Below are positions 43,216-51,021 of a DNA stretch of 64,000 bases, in pieces. Positions within the stretch are counted from its first letter, which is position 1; every line of letters begins with the position of its first letter. The stretch comes from Arcicella gelida (lineage in GTDB: Bacteria > Bacteroidota > Bacteroidia > Cytophagales > Spirosomataceae). The stretch is taken from contig NZ_JAYGIL010000018.1 in assembly GCF_034931025.1 (NCBI RefSeq), positions 1-64,000 of the forward strand, given 5' to 3'. A model generated the notes under the pieces. It worked only from the letters and a program-made list of their open reading frames with translations. It was not told where the DNA came from and made no database searches. A program made the translations under genes and the position numbers.

Positions 43216-43684
43216 CTAATTTTATATCGTTGAATTATCTTAATTATGAGAAATGCCTTGTAAGTAAAAACTCTACTTATCAATCTGATAGGTAGAGTTT
43301 GAAATATTAACCATTTATAAATACTTAATAACTTAGATTAGATTGAGCTTTTTTAAAACTTTACACGAGTATTAACCGTGTAAAGTTTGTAATATTCCCA
43401 ATTCTAATTTTATGAATATCTTCAATTTAGAGGAAAACAGAAAAAGAGATTTATTTTATAAATATTTTGATTTTTCTCATTTACATAACAAAGATAAAAG
43501 TATTTTACTTAAAAATCCAAATAAATGGAAAAAATTTCCAATAATTTGAATTTAATTTCAGAAACATGGAAATCAAATCTTTTTTTATCTTAAATGGCTC
43601 ACTATGAGCTTTTGAATGATTATTTAAAATTTCTCTCGTAATCTTAAGTTTGTAGATAGACTCTATTCTCAGAAAAAATCAAAT
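43216..43684. other. AT-rich intergenic region with two hairpins
   Basis: About 470 bp. Hairpin 1: AAACTCTACTTATCA/TGATAGGTAGAGTTT (43268-43300, one wobble) with a T-run on the leftward side. Hairpin 2: AAACTTTACACG/CGTGTAAAGTTT (43356-43367 with 43377-43388, perfect). Between hairpin 2 and the rplL terminator lies a 45-codon ORF listed separately at low confidence. No known RNA family was recognised. Confidence 0.5.
43412..43549 (+). CDS. Possible small protein (45 residues), doubtful
   Basis: ATG-to-TGA frame reading MNIFNLEENRKRDLFYKYFD at the start and ending KNPNKWKKFPII, basic and aromatic. It has no recognised family, no signal peptide, and no strong RBS. Hairpin 2 lies just upstream. 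A chance ORF is quite possible in such AT-rich DNA. Confidence 0.15.
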   Translation: MNIFNLEENRKRDLFYKYFDFSHLHNKDKSILLKNPNKWKKFPII

Positions 43685-43723
43685 AAAAAAAGAGGCTGTC
43701 TCATAAAGACAGCCTCTTTTTTT
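43685..43723 (-). terminator. Terminator of the rplKAJL operon
   Basis: GAGGCTGTCT/AGACAGCCTC with a 5-nt loop, flanked by seven A and seven T. It lies 20 bp after the rplL stop and closes the operon before any rpoB gene. Confidence 0.93.
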
Positions 43724-43742
43724 ATTCTAAAATATCAGCTAA

Positions 43743-44126
43743 TTACTTAACTTCAACTTCTGCACCAGCTTCTTCTAAAGATTTTTTCAAACCTTCAGCT
43801 TCGTCTTTAGATACGCCTTCTTTAACAGCTTTTGGAGCTCCGTCAACTAAGTCTTTAGCTTCTTTCAAGCCAAGACCTGTTAAGTCTTTCACCAATTTAA
43901 CTACTGCTAATTTGCTAGCACCAGCAGATTTCAAGATAACATCAAATGATGTTTGTTCAGCAGGAGCTTCAGCAGCGTCACCACCACCAGCATTACCAGC
44001 TACAACTACTGCAGCAGCAGCAGCAGGCTCGATACCATACTCATCTTTCAAAATTGCTGCTAATTCATTAACTTCTTTTACAGTTAAGTTCACTAATTGC
44101 TCAGCGAATGCTTTTAAATCTGCCAT
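43743..44126 (-). CDS. rplL: 50S ribosomal protein L7/L12
   Basis: 127 residues: an N-terminal dimerisation domain (FAEQLVNLTVKEVNELAAILKDEYGIEP), an Ala-rich hinge (AAAAAVVVAGNAGGGDAAEAPAEQ), and the C-terminal factor-binding domain (FDVILKSAGASKLAVVKLVKDLTGLGLKEAKDLVDGAP). It forms the ribosomal stalk with L10 and recruits translation factors. Last gene of the operon; in most bacteria rpoB would follow, but here a strong terminator and a long non-coding gap do. Confidence 0.97.
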   Translation of the reverse strand: MADLKAFAEQLVNLTVKEVNELAAILKDEYGIEPAAAAAVVVAGNAGGGDAAEAPAEQTSFDVILKSAGASKLAVVKLVKDLTGLGLKEAKDLVDGAPKAVKEGVSKDEAEGLKKSLEEAGAEVEVK

Positions 44127-44262
44127 TGTATTAAGATTTTTTATTGTTTACGATTTTATTAATTTACTATATGTTTTTGTACTTGGAAGCCTATTTCAAT
44201 TTGAAAATAAGCTAATTTAGAAATCTGAGAATGATTATTACAATCAGAATCAAGTTTGAAAA

Positions 44263-44796
44263 TTAACCTTCTCTTTCTGAAAGGGTTTTGATGATACCAG
44301 CCAATTTGCCACCGCTGCTTTGAAGAGCAGAAACAACATTTTTCGCTGGAGATTGTAATAATCCAACGATTTCGCCAATCATCTCTTGTTTAGACTTAAC
44401 ATTTTCAAGAGCAGCTAATTGATCTTCTCCGATGTATAAACCTCCTTCAATAGAAGCACCTTTGAATTTAATTTTATCTTTACCTGCTTCTTTTTTGAAG
44501 TCTTTGATCAATTTCGCAGGAGTTTTAGGATTTTCTGGTGAGAAAATGATTCCTGATAAACCTTTGAAAACTGTATCGTTGAATGAAGTATAGTCTACTC
44601 CAGTTGTTTCCAATGCTTTTGCGATAAGCGTGTTTTTAACGACACGGTACTCAAAACCACGTTGGAAACACATTCTTCTAAATGCGTTTACTTCTGCAAC
44701 AGTTAAACCACCGGTATCTGTAATATAGAAGTAAGGAGTAGCAGCGAACTTTTCGCTCAACTCTTGGATAATTATACCTTTTTCTTCCTTTGTCAT
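44263..44796 (-). CDS. rplJ: 50S ribosomal protein L10
   Basis: 177 residues, normal length. The N-terminal rRNA-binding domain (FYITDTGGLTVAEVNAFRRMCFQRGFEYRVVKNTLIAKAL) is followed by the helix that carries L7/L12 dimers (ALENVKSKQEMIGEIVGLLQSPAKNVVSALQSSGGKLAGIIKTLSER). It begins 2 bp after the rplA stop. A 136-bp AT-rich spacer separates it from rplL. In other bacteria L10-L12 represses its own mRNA; no leader structure is obvious here because rplA runs straight into it. Confidence 0.97.
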   Translation of the reverse strand: MTKEEKGIIIQELSEKFAATPYFYITDTGGLTVAEVNAFRRMCFQRGFEYRVVKNTLIAKALETTGVDYTSFNDTVFKGLSGIIFSPENPKTPAKLIKDFKKEAGKDKIKFKGASIEGGLYIGEDQLAALENVKSKQEMIGEIVGLLQSPAKNVVSALQSSGGKLAGIIKTLSEREG

Positions 44797-44798
44797 GA

Positions 44799-45497
44799 TT
44801 ACAAACCTTTAACTGTTCCTTGGTCAATTTTAACACCCGGAGACATTGTAGAAGACAAATTAACTGACTTCACATAAGTTCCTTTGGCTGAAGATGGCTT
44901 CAATTTCAACAAAGTGTTGATAAGTTCCTGAGCATTTTCAGCTAATTTCTCAGGAGTGAATGAAACCTTACCGATAGAAGTGTGGATGATACCAGTTTTG
45001 TCAACTTTGAAGTCGATTTTACCAGCTTTCACTTCTGTAACAGCTTGTCCAACGTTCAAGGTAACAGTACCTGATTTTGGATTTGGCATTAAGCCACGAG
45101 GTCCTAAAACACGACCTAAACGACCTAACTTAGCCATTACGGTTGGCATTGTGATAATTACATCAATGTCAGTCCAACCTTTTTCAATTTTTTGGATATA
45201 TTCATCCAAACCAACGAAATCAGCACCTGCCGCTTTTGCTTCTTCCTCTTTATCAGGCGTACAAAGTACAAGAACTCGTACTTCTTTTCCTGTTCCATGA
45301 GGCAAAGCAACTACGCCACGAACCATTTGGTCAGCTTTACGAGGGTCAACCCCCAAACGAACGTCGATATCTACTGAAGAGTCGAACTTCGTATATGAAA
45401 TCTCTTTCAAAATTTCAGCAGCTTTCGTAAGTGAATACGATTGCGTTGCGTCAAATTTTGATTGAGCTTCTTTTTGCTTTTTTGTTAACTTAGCCAT
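44799..45497 (-). CDS. rplA: 50S ribosomal protein L1
   Basis: 232 residues from MAKLTKKQKEAQSKFD; an in-frame start at 45572 would add a non-homologous tail that falls in the TTTGAAAAT-rich spacer. Signature parts: DVRLGVDPRKADQMVRGVVALPHGTGK, AKLGRLGRVLGPRGLMPNPKSGTVT, and GTYVKSVNLSSTMSPGVKID. L1 binds 23S rRNA at the E-site stalk and, in other bacteria, represses the L11-L1 mRNA. It lies 107 bp after rplK. Confidence 0.97.
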   Translation of the reverse strand: MAKLTKKQKEAQSKFDATQSYSLTKAAEILKEISYTKFDSSVDIDVRLGVDPRKADQMVRGVVALPHGTGKEVRVLVLCTPDKEEEAKAAGADFVGLDEYIQKIEKGWTDIDVIITMPTVMAKLGRLGRVLGPRGLMPNPKSGTVTLNVGQAVTEVKAGKIDFKVDKTGIIHTSIGKVSFTPEKLAENAQELINTLLKLKPSSAKGTYVKSVNLSSTMSPGVKIDQGTVKGL

Positions 45498-45604
45498 TAT
45501 TCTTTTCAATTTGAAAATTTGAAAATGAGCTAATTTGAAAGTGATATTGAAATTAAAGTTGATTAAAATCAATCTTCAAATTTTCAAATTATCTAATCTT
45601 CAAA

Positions 45605-46042
45605 TTAGAAAGGTTTTTCTCCTGTTACGTTCAAGCCCATTGAGCGAGCTGTACCTGCTACCATGCTCATTGCTGATTCGATGGTGAAACAGTTTAAATC
45701 AGGCATTTTTGTTTCTGCGATAGTACGAACTTGATCCCAAGATACTGAACCAACTTTTTTCAAGTTTGGTTGAGCAGAACCCAATTTTACTTTCGCTGCT
45801 TCCAACAGCAAAATTGGTGCAGGAGGAGTCTTAACTACGAAATCAAAAGATTTGTCTTTGTAGTAAGTAATCAAAACTGGAAGAATAACACCTGGTTTAT
45901 CTTGTGTTCTAGCATTGAACTGCTTACAGAACTCCATGATATTCAAACCCTTAGAACCCAAGGCTGGACCAATTGGGGGTGATGGGTTAGCGGCACCACC
46001 TTTGCATTGCAACTTTACGTAGCCTGCTATTTCTTTTGCCAT
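45605..46042 (-). CDS. rplK: 50S ribosomal protein L11
   Basis: 145 residues. The N-terminal domain (KEIAGYVKLQCKGGAANPSPPIGPALGSKGLNIMEFCKQFNARTQD) and C-terminal rRNA-binding domain (GSVSWDQVRTIAETKMPDLNCFTIESAMSMVAGTARSMGLNV) are complete. It binds the GTPase-associated centre of 23S rRNA. First gene of the operon, with a consensus promoter about 185 bp upstream and a long leader. nusG and secE, the usual upstream neighbours, are absent. Confidence 0.97.
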   Translation of the reverse strand: MAKEIAGYVKLQCKGGAANPSPPIGPALGSKGLNIMEFCKQFNARTQDKPGVILPVLITYYKDKSFDFVVKTPPAPILLLEAAKVKLGSAQPNLKKVGSVSWDQVRTIAETKMPDLNCFTIESAMSMVAGTARSMGLNVTGEKPF

Positions 46043-46226
46043 TATGGTAAAAATTTAAAATCGTTTGAGTTATTGAAAATTTTCTGCCAATAAGGGTGGA
46101 AGCTTCCTTACCTGAAAATCCTCGGTCTATTTCATGTAGATTATTTTGTAACTAAACAATCTGATTCACAGTCATTTGAAAGTACTTATTCATACCTTTT
46201 ACCTAACTGGTCTATGAAACGGACTG

Positions 46227-46257
46227 CAAAATTACGGCTTTCTTCTTAATATACAAA
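46227..46257 (-). promoter_or_regulatory. Consensus promoter of rplKAJL
   Basis: Read leftward: TTTG (46254-46257), 19-nt spacer, TAATTTTG (46227-46234). The predicted transcript start near 46220 leaves a leader of about 178 nt before rplK, containing the palindrome GGAAGCTTCC. The leader is a candidate site for L1 autoregulation (inference). Confidence 0.75.
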
Positions 46258-46433
46258 TAGTTATGAAAGATTTTGATGAGTTTTTTTCAATGAAGTGCTT
46301 TAAAAGACATTATCCGTAAGAATAATTTGTCAAAAGTCAGAGTGAAATTAATTTAAAGAAGATAATTCAACGAAATTCAATAAATTATGATGAAATTATT
46401 AAGCGAATAATATTTCTATTTAATGTCAGAATA
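46258..46433. other. Spacer between the divergent rplK promoter and the 46434 gene
   Basis: AT-rich, about 175 bp, no supported ORF and no TAnnTTTG box facing right. Confidence 0.4.
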
Positions 46434-46715
46434 ATGCTATACGATATAACCATGTGCAAAGGAGAGGCTTGCCCTAAGAAACACCTTTGCTATCGACATA
46501 CAGCAGACATTGAAGGGAGACAGGATTTTTTCCCTAATCCCCCTTTTGATGTTGAACAAAATACTTGTGAGTTTTTCTGGCAAGATGTTCAGCGTTTTGA
46601 GCAAATAAAATTACGTGCATACGAGATTTATCTTGAAGAACGCCGCCCTCGTGGCAGAGCGCTCGACCATTGGCTAAAAGCCGAACAAGAATGTATCGAA
46701 AAATGGAACAAGTAA
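46434..46715 (+). CDS. Small Cys-rich protein with DUF2934-like tail
   Basis: 93 residues. The N-terminal half has four cysteines at 8, 13, 19 and 45 (CKGEACPKKHLC ... NTCEFF), suggesting a small metal site. The C-terminal half, IKLRAYEIYLEERRPRGRALDHWLKAEQECI, closely follows the DUF2934 pattern (RAY-x-ΦW/L-x-R-G-R-x-x-HW-x-AE). Neither part has an established function. A start at 46452 (MCKGEACPKK) is also possible. It ends 7 bp before the end of the convergent DUF1080 gene, with no terminator between them. Confidence 0.7.
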   Translation: MLYDITMCKGEACPKKHLCYRHTADIEGRQDFFPNPPFDVEQNTCEFFWQDVQRFEQIKLRAYEIYLEERRPRGRALDHWLKAEQECIEKWNK

Positions 46716-46722
46716 AACATCA

Positions 46723-47619
46723 TTATTTTTTGCGATAAGTACAGCTTTTATTGTCAGACTCTTTGTAATAAGATTTGTAATTGCTTGCTTTGGGGTCGGT
46801 ACATCCTTTCAAATTCAGCAATTCTATATTACGAAAATCAATGGCATGGCTTTCTGCCTGCATTGCGATGTAGCCTTCCTTTAAAGGTTGCCCGTCTTTT
46901 TTAATCCATTCTGCTCCGTTGTCAATCTTGGCTTGTTTCCAATCATAATCAGGACTAACAAAACCTCCGCCAATGTGCATTTTTTCGAAAGTAAGTACAG
47001 TATCGCCTTCAATGATATGATGAATCAACGAATCGCCATATACAATCGCCTCAGCTTTTACCCACTGGTCACCGTTGTATGTTTTTGAATGTGAATCTGT
47101 ACAATGGTCAGTTACTATTTTGCCATTCATATATACTTCTGTGCCTGGCGTACATAAATTTCCAGTATGGCGTTCACCTTTTCCTAAACCACCTAATAAT
47201 TGTAATTCTAAAGAAACGGGAAAAGATTGCCCTTTCGATAGACTTTTAGCCGATTGAGAATGCAACATTACACCGCTATTTCTTACATTCCATGATGCAC
47301 CACCAGCCAGTTGTTCTCCCTGAAAACGATATTCAAAGCGAATGATATAATATGAATAAGGCGTTTTGTAATAAATATGACCAAACTTATCATCAAAAGT
47401 TTTGTATTGATCGTAAGCTACACGCATCATTCCATCTTCTACCCGAAATGTATTTTTATAATTCACATTGAGGTCTTCTCCAGCAATTTTGATGTCCCAG
47501 CCATCAAGGTTTTTACCATTGAATAGTTTTATCCACTCTTGCTTGTCAGCTTTTTTTTGAGCGAAAATTGAGAATAAACAGCCGTTTAATAAATAGATTA
47601 AAATAAGGTACTTTCTCAT
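46723..47619 (-). CDS. DUF1080 (3-keto-disaccharide hydrolase) family protein
   Basis: 298 residues with a signal peptide (to about IFAQ), so periplasmic or secreted. The laminarinase-like jelly-roll fold is indicated by IKLFNGKNLDGWDIKI, NSGVMLHSQ, SLELQLLGG, VTDHCTDSHSK-like and the near-terminal YIAMQAESHAIDFRNIELLNLKGCTDPKASNYKSYYKESDNKSC in part. Family members hydrolyse 3-keto-glycosides made by sugar dehydrogenases. The extra Cys-containing tail (GCTDPKA...NKSC) may form a disulfide. Single gene; no 3-dehydrogenase neighbour is seen. Confidence 0.88.
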   Translation of the reverse strand: MRKYLILIYLLNGCLFSIFAQKKADKQEWIKLFNGKNLDGWDIKIAGEDLNVNYKNTFRVEDGMMRVAYDQYKTFDDKFGHIYYKTPYSYYIIRFEYRFQGEQLAGGASWNVRNSGVMLHSQSAKSLSKGQSFPVSLELQLLGGLGKGERHTGNLCTPGTEVYMNGKIVTDHCTDSHSKTYNGDQWVKAEAIVYGDSLIHHIIEGDTVLTFEKMHIGGGFVSPDYDWKQAKIDNGAEWIKKDGQPLKEGYIAMQAESHAIDFRNIELLNLKGCTDPKASNYKSYYKESDNKSCTYRKK

Positions 47620-47773
47620 CTGTTATTTTTTAGAAGGGTTTAAATGATTTAAATGTTTAAGCCAATAAATGTTCAATTTACTCAAATGTTAATGATTGTT
47701 AATGAAATGATATAGACTAAACTATTAAAATCATACCCAATCTAAACGACATAAAATTAAAAATAATACAATT

Positions 47774-48520
47774 ATGAAAGCAATGCACATTCAACCTAAC
47801 ACTTCGATAGAAGTTGGTTCTAAAAGTAAAATCACATTAGCCACGCTTATTTTGATGGCAAGTATAAGTCTCAGCAATTCTTTTATCAGTAACGCTCAAA
47901 ATCCACACGGAGATAGAGGAAGAGACGATAAAGGCAAAAAAGAAAAACACGATAATGGACACGGACGAGACGATAACCGTGGAAATGATAGATACGACAA
48001 TAACCGTGGTGGCGACAGATACGATAATCGTAAAGTAGTTATAAACAGAAGACCACAAACAACGGTAATTTATAGAAACAGTACTCCAAATTGGCGTTAT
48101 GCTTCTTTACCAAGACGTAACACTGTAGTAAATGTTGCCCCAAGTACTTCTATTTCTGTTTCGTTCGGAGGAATAAATTTCCGTTATAACAACGGTGTTT
48201 ATTATAGACCGTATCAAAATACATACATGGTTACGCCAGCACCGATAGGGATTAGAGTAAAATATTTACCCCGTGAACACAGAGTTTTCAATCTTTATAA
48301 TCGTCCATACCATTATTATAATGGAGCGTATTATGAATATCAAAACAATGATTATGTAGTGATTCCTCCTCCAATCGGTGCTTTAGTTGAAAGTATTCCA
48401 GATGGTTACGAAAAACTACAAATCAATGGCGATACTTATTATATCGTTGATGGAGTTCAATATAGAGCAGTTTTACAAAACGGAGAAATCTGGTATGAAG
48501 TAATAAAAATCATTAGTTAG
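47774..48520 (+). CDS. DUF6515-type secreted protein
   Basis: 248 residues. A hydrophobic segment at about 21-40 looks like a signal peptide or anchor. It is followed by a low-complexity Asp/Arg/Gly/Asn/Lys region (about 45-88, with repeats such as DNRGNDRYDNNRGGDRYDNR). The C-terminal half has three similar aromatic modules: GINFRYNNGVYYRPYQNTYMV, YHYYNGAYYEYQNNDYVVIPPPIGA and INGDTYYIVDGVQYRAV. This is the layout of DUF6515 proteins, which have no assigned function. Followed by a clear terminator. Confidence 0.8.
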   Translation: MKAMHIQPNTSIEVGSKSKITLATLILMASISLSNSFISNAQNPHGDRGRDDKGKKEKHDNGHGRDDNRGNDRYDNNRGGDRYDNRKVVINRRPQTTVIYRNSTPNWRYASLPRRNTVVNVAPSTSISVSFGGINFRYNNGVYYRPYQNTYMVTPAPIGIRVKYLPREHRVFNLYNRPYHYYNGAYYEYQNNDYVVIPPPIGALVESIPDGYEKLQINGDTYYIVDGVQYRAVLQNGEIWYEVIKIIS

Positions 48521-48536
48521 GTGTTTAGGTTTTCTG

Positions 48537-48567
48537 AAAGGTATCGGCGTTTGTCGATACCTTTTTT
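48537..48567. terminator. Terminator between DUF6515 and histidine kinase genes
   Basis: AAAGGTATCG/CGATACCTTT with an 8-nt loop and a T-run. It lies in the 50-bp gap between two convergent genes and probably serves both. Confidence 0.88.
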
Positions 48568-48570
48568 GAT

Positions 48571-49851
48571 TTAAGCGATATAAGGAATGAATAATCTAAA
48601 CTCACAACCTTCGCCAATTTTACTTTTCAATTCTATTCTTCCTTTATGACCTTCCACCATTTCTTTTACATAATAAAGTCCCAAGCCAAAGCCTTTTACA
48701 TTGTGAATATCGCCAGTGTGTACTCTGAAAAATTTATTAAATACTTGTTTTTGGTCTCTATCAGAAATTCCAATGCCATTATCTCTAATTGAAATCACCA
48801 AGTTATTGCCAATATTTTCAGAAGTAATTTTTATAATCGGTGGTTGTTCACAGTACTTGACACCATTGTCAATTAAATTGTGAATAATATTGGTAAAATG
48901 TAATCTGTCGGCTTTGATTAAAGCATTTCGGGCTTTCAATTCAACGATTAATTCTCCTTTTTTCTCCTTAAATAATGGTTCACAATTAACAGACAAATCT
49001 TCTATTAATTCATTAATATCTACTTCCTCAAAATTGAGTTTATCTATTTTCTGGGCAATATTGGCGGTTTGTAAAACTGTATCTACATTCTTTTTCAAAC
49101 GAGCGGCTTCTTTTCTGATAATGGCTGCATAACTCAATAATCGTTCAGGAGTATTTACAATTTCTGGTTTCATTAGTACTTCACTAGAAATAGAAATGGT
49201 TGAAATAGGCGTTTTGAATTCATGTGTCATGTTATTGATAAAGTCATTCTGGATTTCTGAAAGCCTTTTTTGCTTGAAAATCAGCATCAAAGCATACACG
49301 AAAAAAGCCATCACAACCAATAAAATTGCTGAAGAAACAAACCAATTGTCGAGGTCGCTTAAAAGGAATAATTTTTTATCTGGAAAATGAACACCAAAGT
49401 AATAATTATGAATATTCAAATCTGGGAAATGATAATTACTGGTAGAATCTGAACGGTCGCAATTTTCAGAATGACAAACAAAGGAAGTATATCGAATATT
49501 ATCTTTCAAACAATCGTAAATACCAAACTCAAAATTTAGGCGAATATCATTATGAGCAAACTCTTGTTTTAAAAACTCCTCCAAAATCATGTGATTAATG
49601 GTATCGTTTACTTGTACTGTATAGTAGTTTGAGGTAACTCGTTCTACAGGATCAATTATTTTGTTGTTGGGATTTTTGTTGAATTCTAATATTCGTTTGC
49701 ATACTACTCTCAAAGCAGAAGTTGCTCGTTGGTCAAAATCACGGTCTTGTATATCGTAAGCTTGGCGAAACCAATAATACTGTACAATAATTACTCCTCC
49801 CAAAAGAAGTACGGAAAGTGCAACAAATATTCTGAGTGTTTTTGAATTCAT
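48571..49851 (-). CDS. Sensor histidine kinase (orphan)
   Basis: 426 residues. Two transmembrane helices (about 8-27 and 175-197) enclose a ~145-residue periplasmic sensor. No HAMP domain follows; the HisKA domain starts at once with IQNDFINNMTHEFKTPISTI (phosphoacceptor His in MTHEF). The ATPase domain has HNLIDNGVKYCE (N box), IRDNGIGISDRDQ (G1), FNKFFRV (F) and VKGFGLGLYYVKEMVE (G2). All catalytic boxes are intact. No response regulator gene is adjacent, so its partner lies elsewhere. Signal unknown. Confidence 0.92.
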   Translation of the reverse strand: MNSKTLRIFVALSVLLLGGVIIVQYYWFRQAYDIQDRDFDQRATSALRVVCKRILEFNKNPNNKIIDPVERVTSNYYTVQVNDTINHMILEEFLKQEFAHNDIRLNFEFGIYDCLKDNIRYTSFVCHSENCDRSDSTSNYHFPDLNIHNYYFGVHFPDKKLFLLSDLDNWFVSSAILLVVMAFFVYALMLIFKQKRLSEIQNDFINNMTHEFKTPISTISISSEVLMKPEIVNTPERLLSYAAIIRKEAARLKKNVDTVLQTANIAQKIDKLNFEEVDINELIEDLSVNCEPLFKEKKGELIVELKARNALIKADRLHFTNIIHNLIDNGVKYCEQPPIIKITSENIGNNLVISIRDNGIGISDRDQKQVFNKFFRVHTGDIHNVKGFGLGLYYVKEMVEGHKGRIELKSKIGEGCEFRLFIPYIA

Positions 49852-50087
49852 GGATTGTAGCTTTCAGCAATAAGCTTTATATTATGGACTAAAGGACTTG
49901 AAGACTAAAAGACAGTAATCCTTGTACTTCTCAAGTCTTTTTTTTCATCAAGGCTAATAAAGACAACGTTTTTTGCTACCCGATTAGTTTTTTAGTTAAC
50001 AATCATTAACAAGTAAGCATCTTGATTTTTTTGAGCTACGAGTAGAAAACTCGTGCTACATTGTAATTCAGCTTTTTAATTTCCCTA

Positions 50088-50873
50088 CTACAAACCTCCC
50101 AATATTCCCAAAACCAAACTAGCTGAATTGTATGCTGCCACAAATTCAAAAGTTTTTATATCTAAATGTGCTTTTGAATTAGCATTATCACTGATACTTC
50201 TGATAATCAAGCAAGGAATTTTTTGTTGATAACATACTTGTGCCACCGCAGCACCTTCCATTTCAGTAGCATCTGCACCATATTTTACTCGTAATTCATC
50301 TACTTTCTGATTGGAATTCACAAAAACATCGCCCGTGGCAATAATGCCAGTCATTACTTTAAGATTTCTGTTTCCTACTATTCTATAATGTGTTTTCTGA
50401 GAGATACTTTGTGCTTTTTTGAGCAATGCTTCATCAGCAGGAAAGTAAATTGGATTCAATTCAACATAAGCAGGATTTCGAGTAGCTCGAAGCGTAAAAC
50501 CTGTAGAGTCAATTTTTCCAAAATCATGTTCAAAAGTAGATTTAGCAATCACAATATCTCCAGGTAACAAATCTGGATGAATTCCGCCTGCAATACCAGT
50601 AAATATTAATTGTTCAGGATTCCATTTCATCAGTAAAATACTTGTCGTCATCGCAGCATTTACTTTACCAACGCCCGTTAAAGCTACCACGACCGAACGT
50701 CCACGTAATTCGCCCGTCAAGAAACGAATACCTTTTAAGTTTACTTCTTTTTTATTGACAAGAGAATCTTCCAACAATTTTACTTCTTGACTAAAAGCAC
50801 CCAAAATAGCCGTTAAGGGCTTTTGAGCTTGAATTTGTAAACTGATGAAGAAAAAGAAAAGTATTTTTTTCAT
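50088..50873 (-). CDS. Exported MTA/SAH nucleosidase family protein
   Basis: About 261 residues from MKKILFFFFISLQIQAQ, which is a signal peptide; this is unusual, because MTA/SAH nucleosidases are normally cytoplasmic. An in-frame start at 50918 would add residues from the TTTGAAAAT-rich spacer. Family segments: TAILGAFSQEVKLLED, ALTGVGKVNAAMTTSILL, FTGIAGGIHPDLLPGDIVI, and ATEMEGAAVAQVCYQQKIPCLIIRSISDNAN with the nucleoside-binding MEGAA and the catalytic Asp in SDNA. The enzyme splits adenosyl thioethers or other nucleosides to free base. A purine-type permease gene lies 148 bp upstream on the same strand, which fits periplasmic nucleoside cleavage plus base uptake (inference). Confidence 0.87.
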   Translation of the reverse strand: MKKILFFFFISLQIQAQKPLTAILGAFSQEVKLLEDSLVNKKEVNLKGIRFLTGELRGRSVVVALTGVGKVNAAMTTSILLMKWNPEQLIFTGIAGGIHPDLLPGDIVIAKSTFEHDFGKIDSTGFTLRATRNPAYVELNPIYFPADEALLKKAQSISQKTHYRIVGNRNLKVMTGIIATGDVFVNSNQKVDELRVKYGADATEMEGAAVAQVCYQQKIPCLIIRSISDNANSKAHLDIKTFEFVAAYNSASLVLGILGGL

Positions 50874-51021
50874 GGGAAGTAATTTGAAAATTTGTTGATT
50901 TGAAAATGTATCCTTCAATACTCATGGCATGACTTAGAGTCGTGAAATTTAATCAATATGAATTTGGAATATAAACTTCTTAAAAAGTTTACTCCTTCAC
51001 CTCAAAGCTTATAGCTCACCG

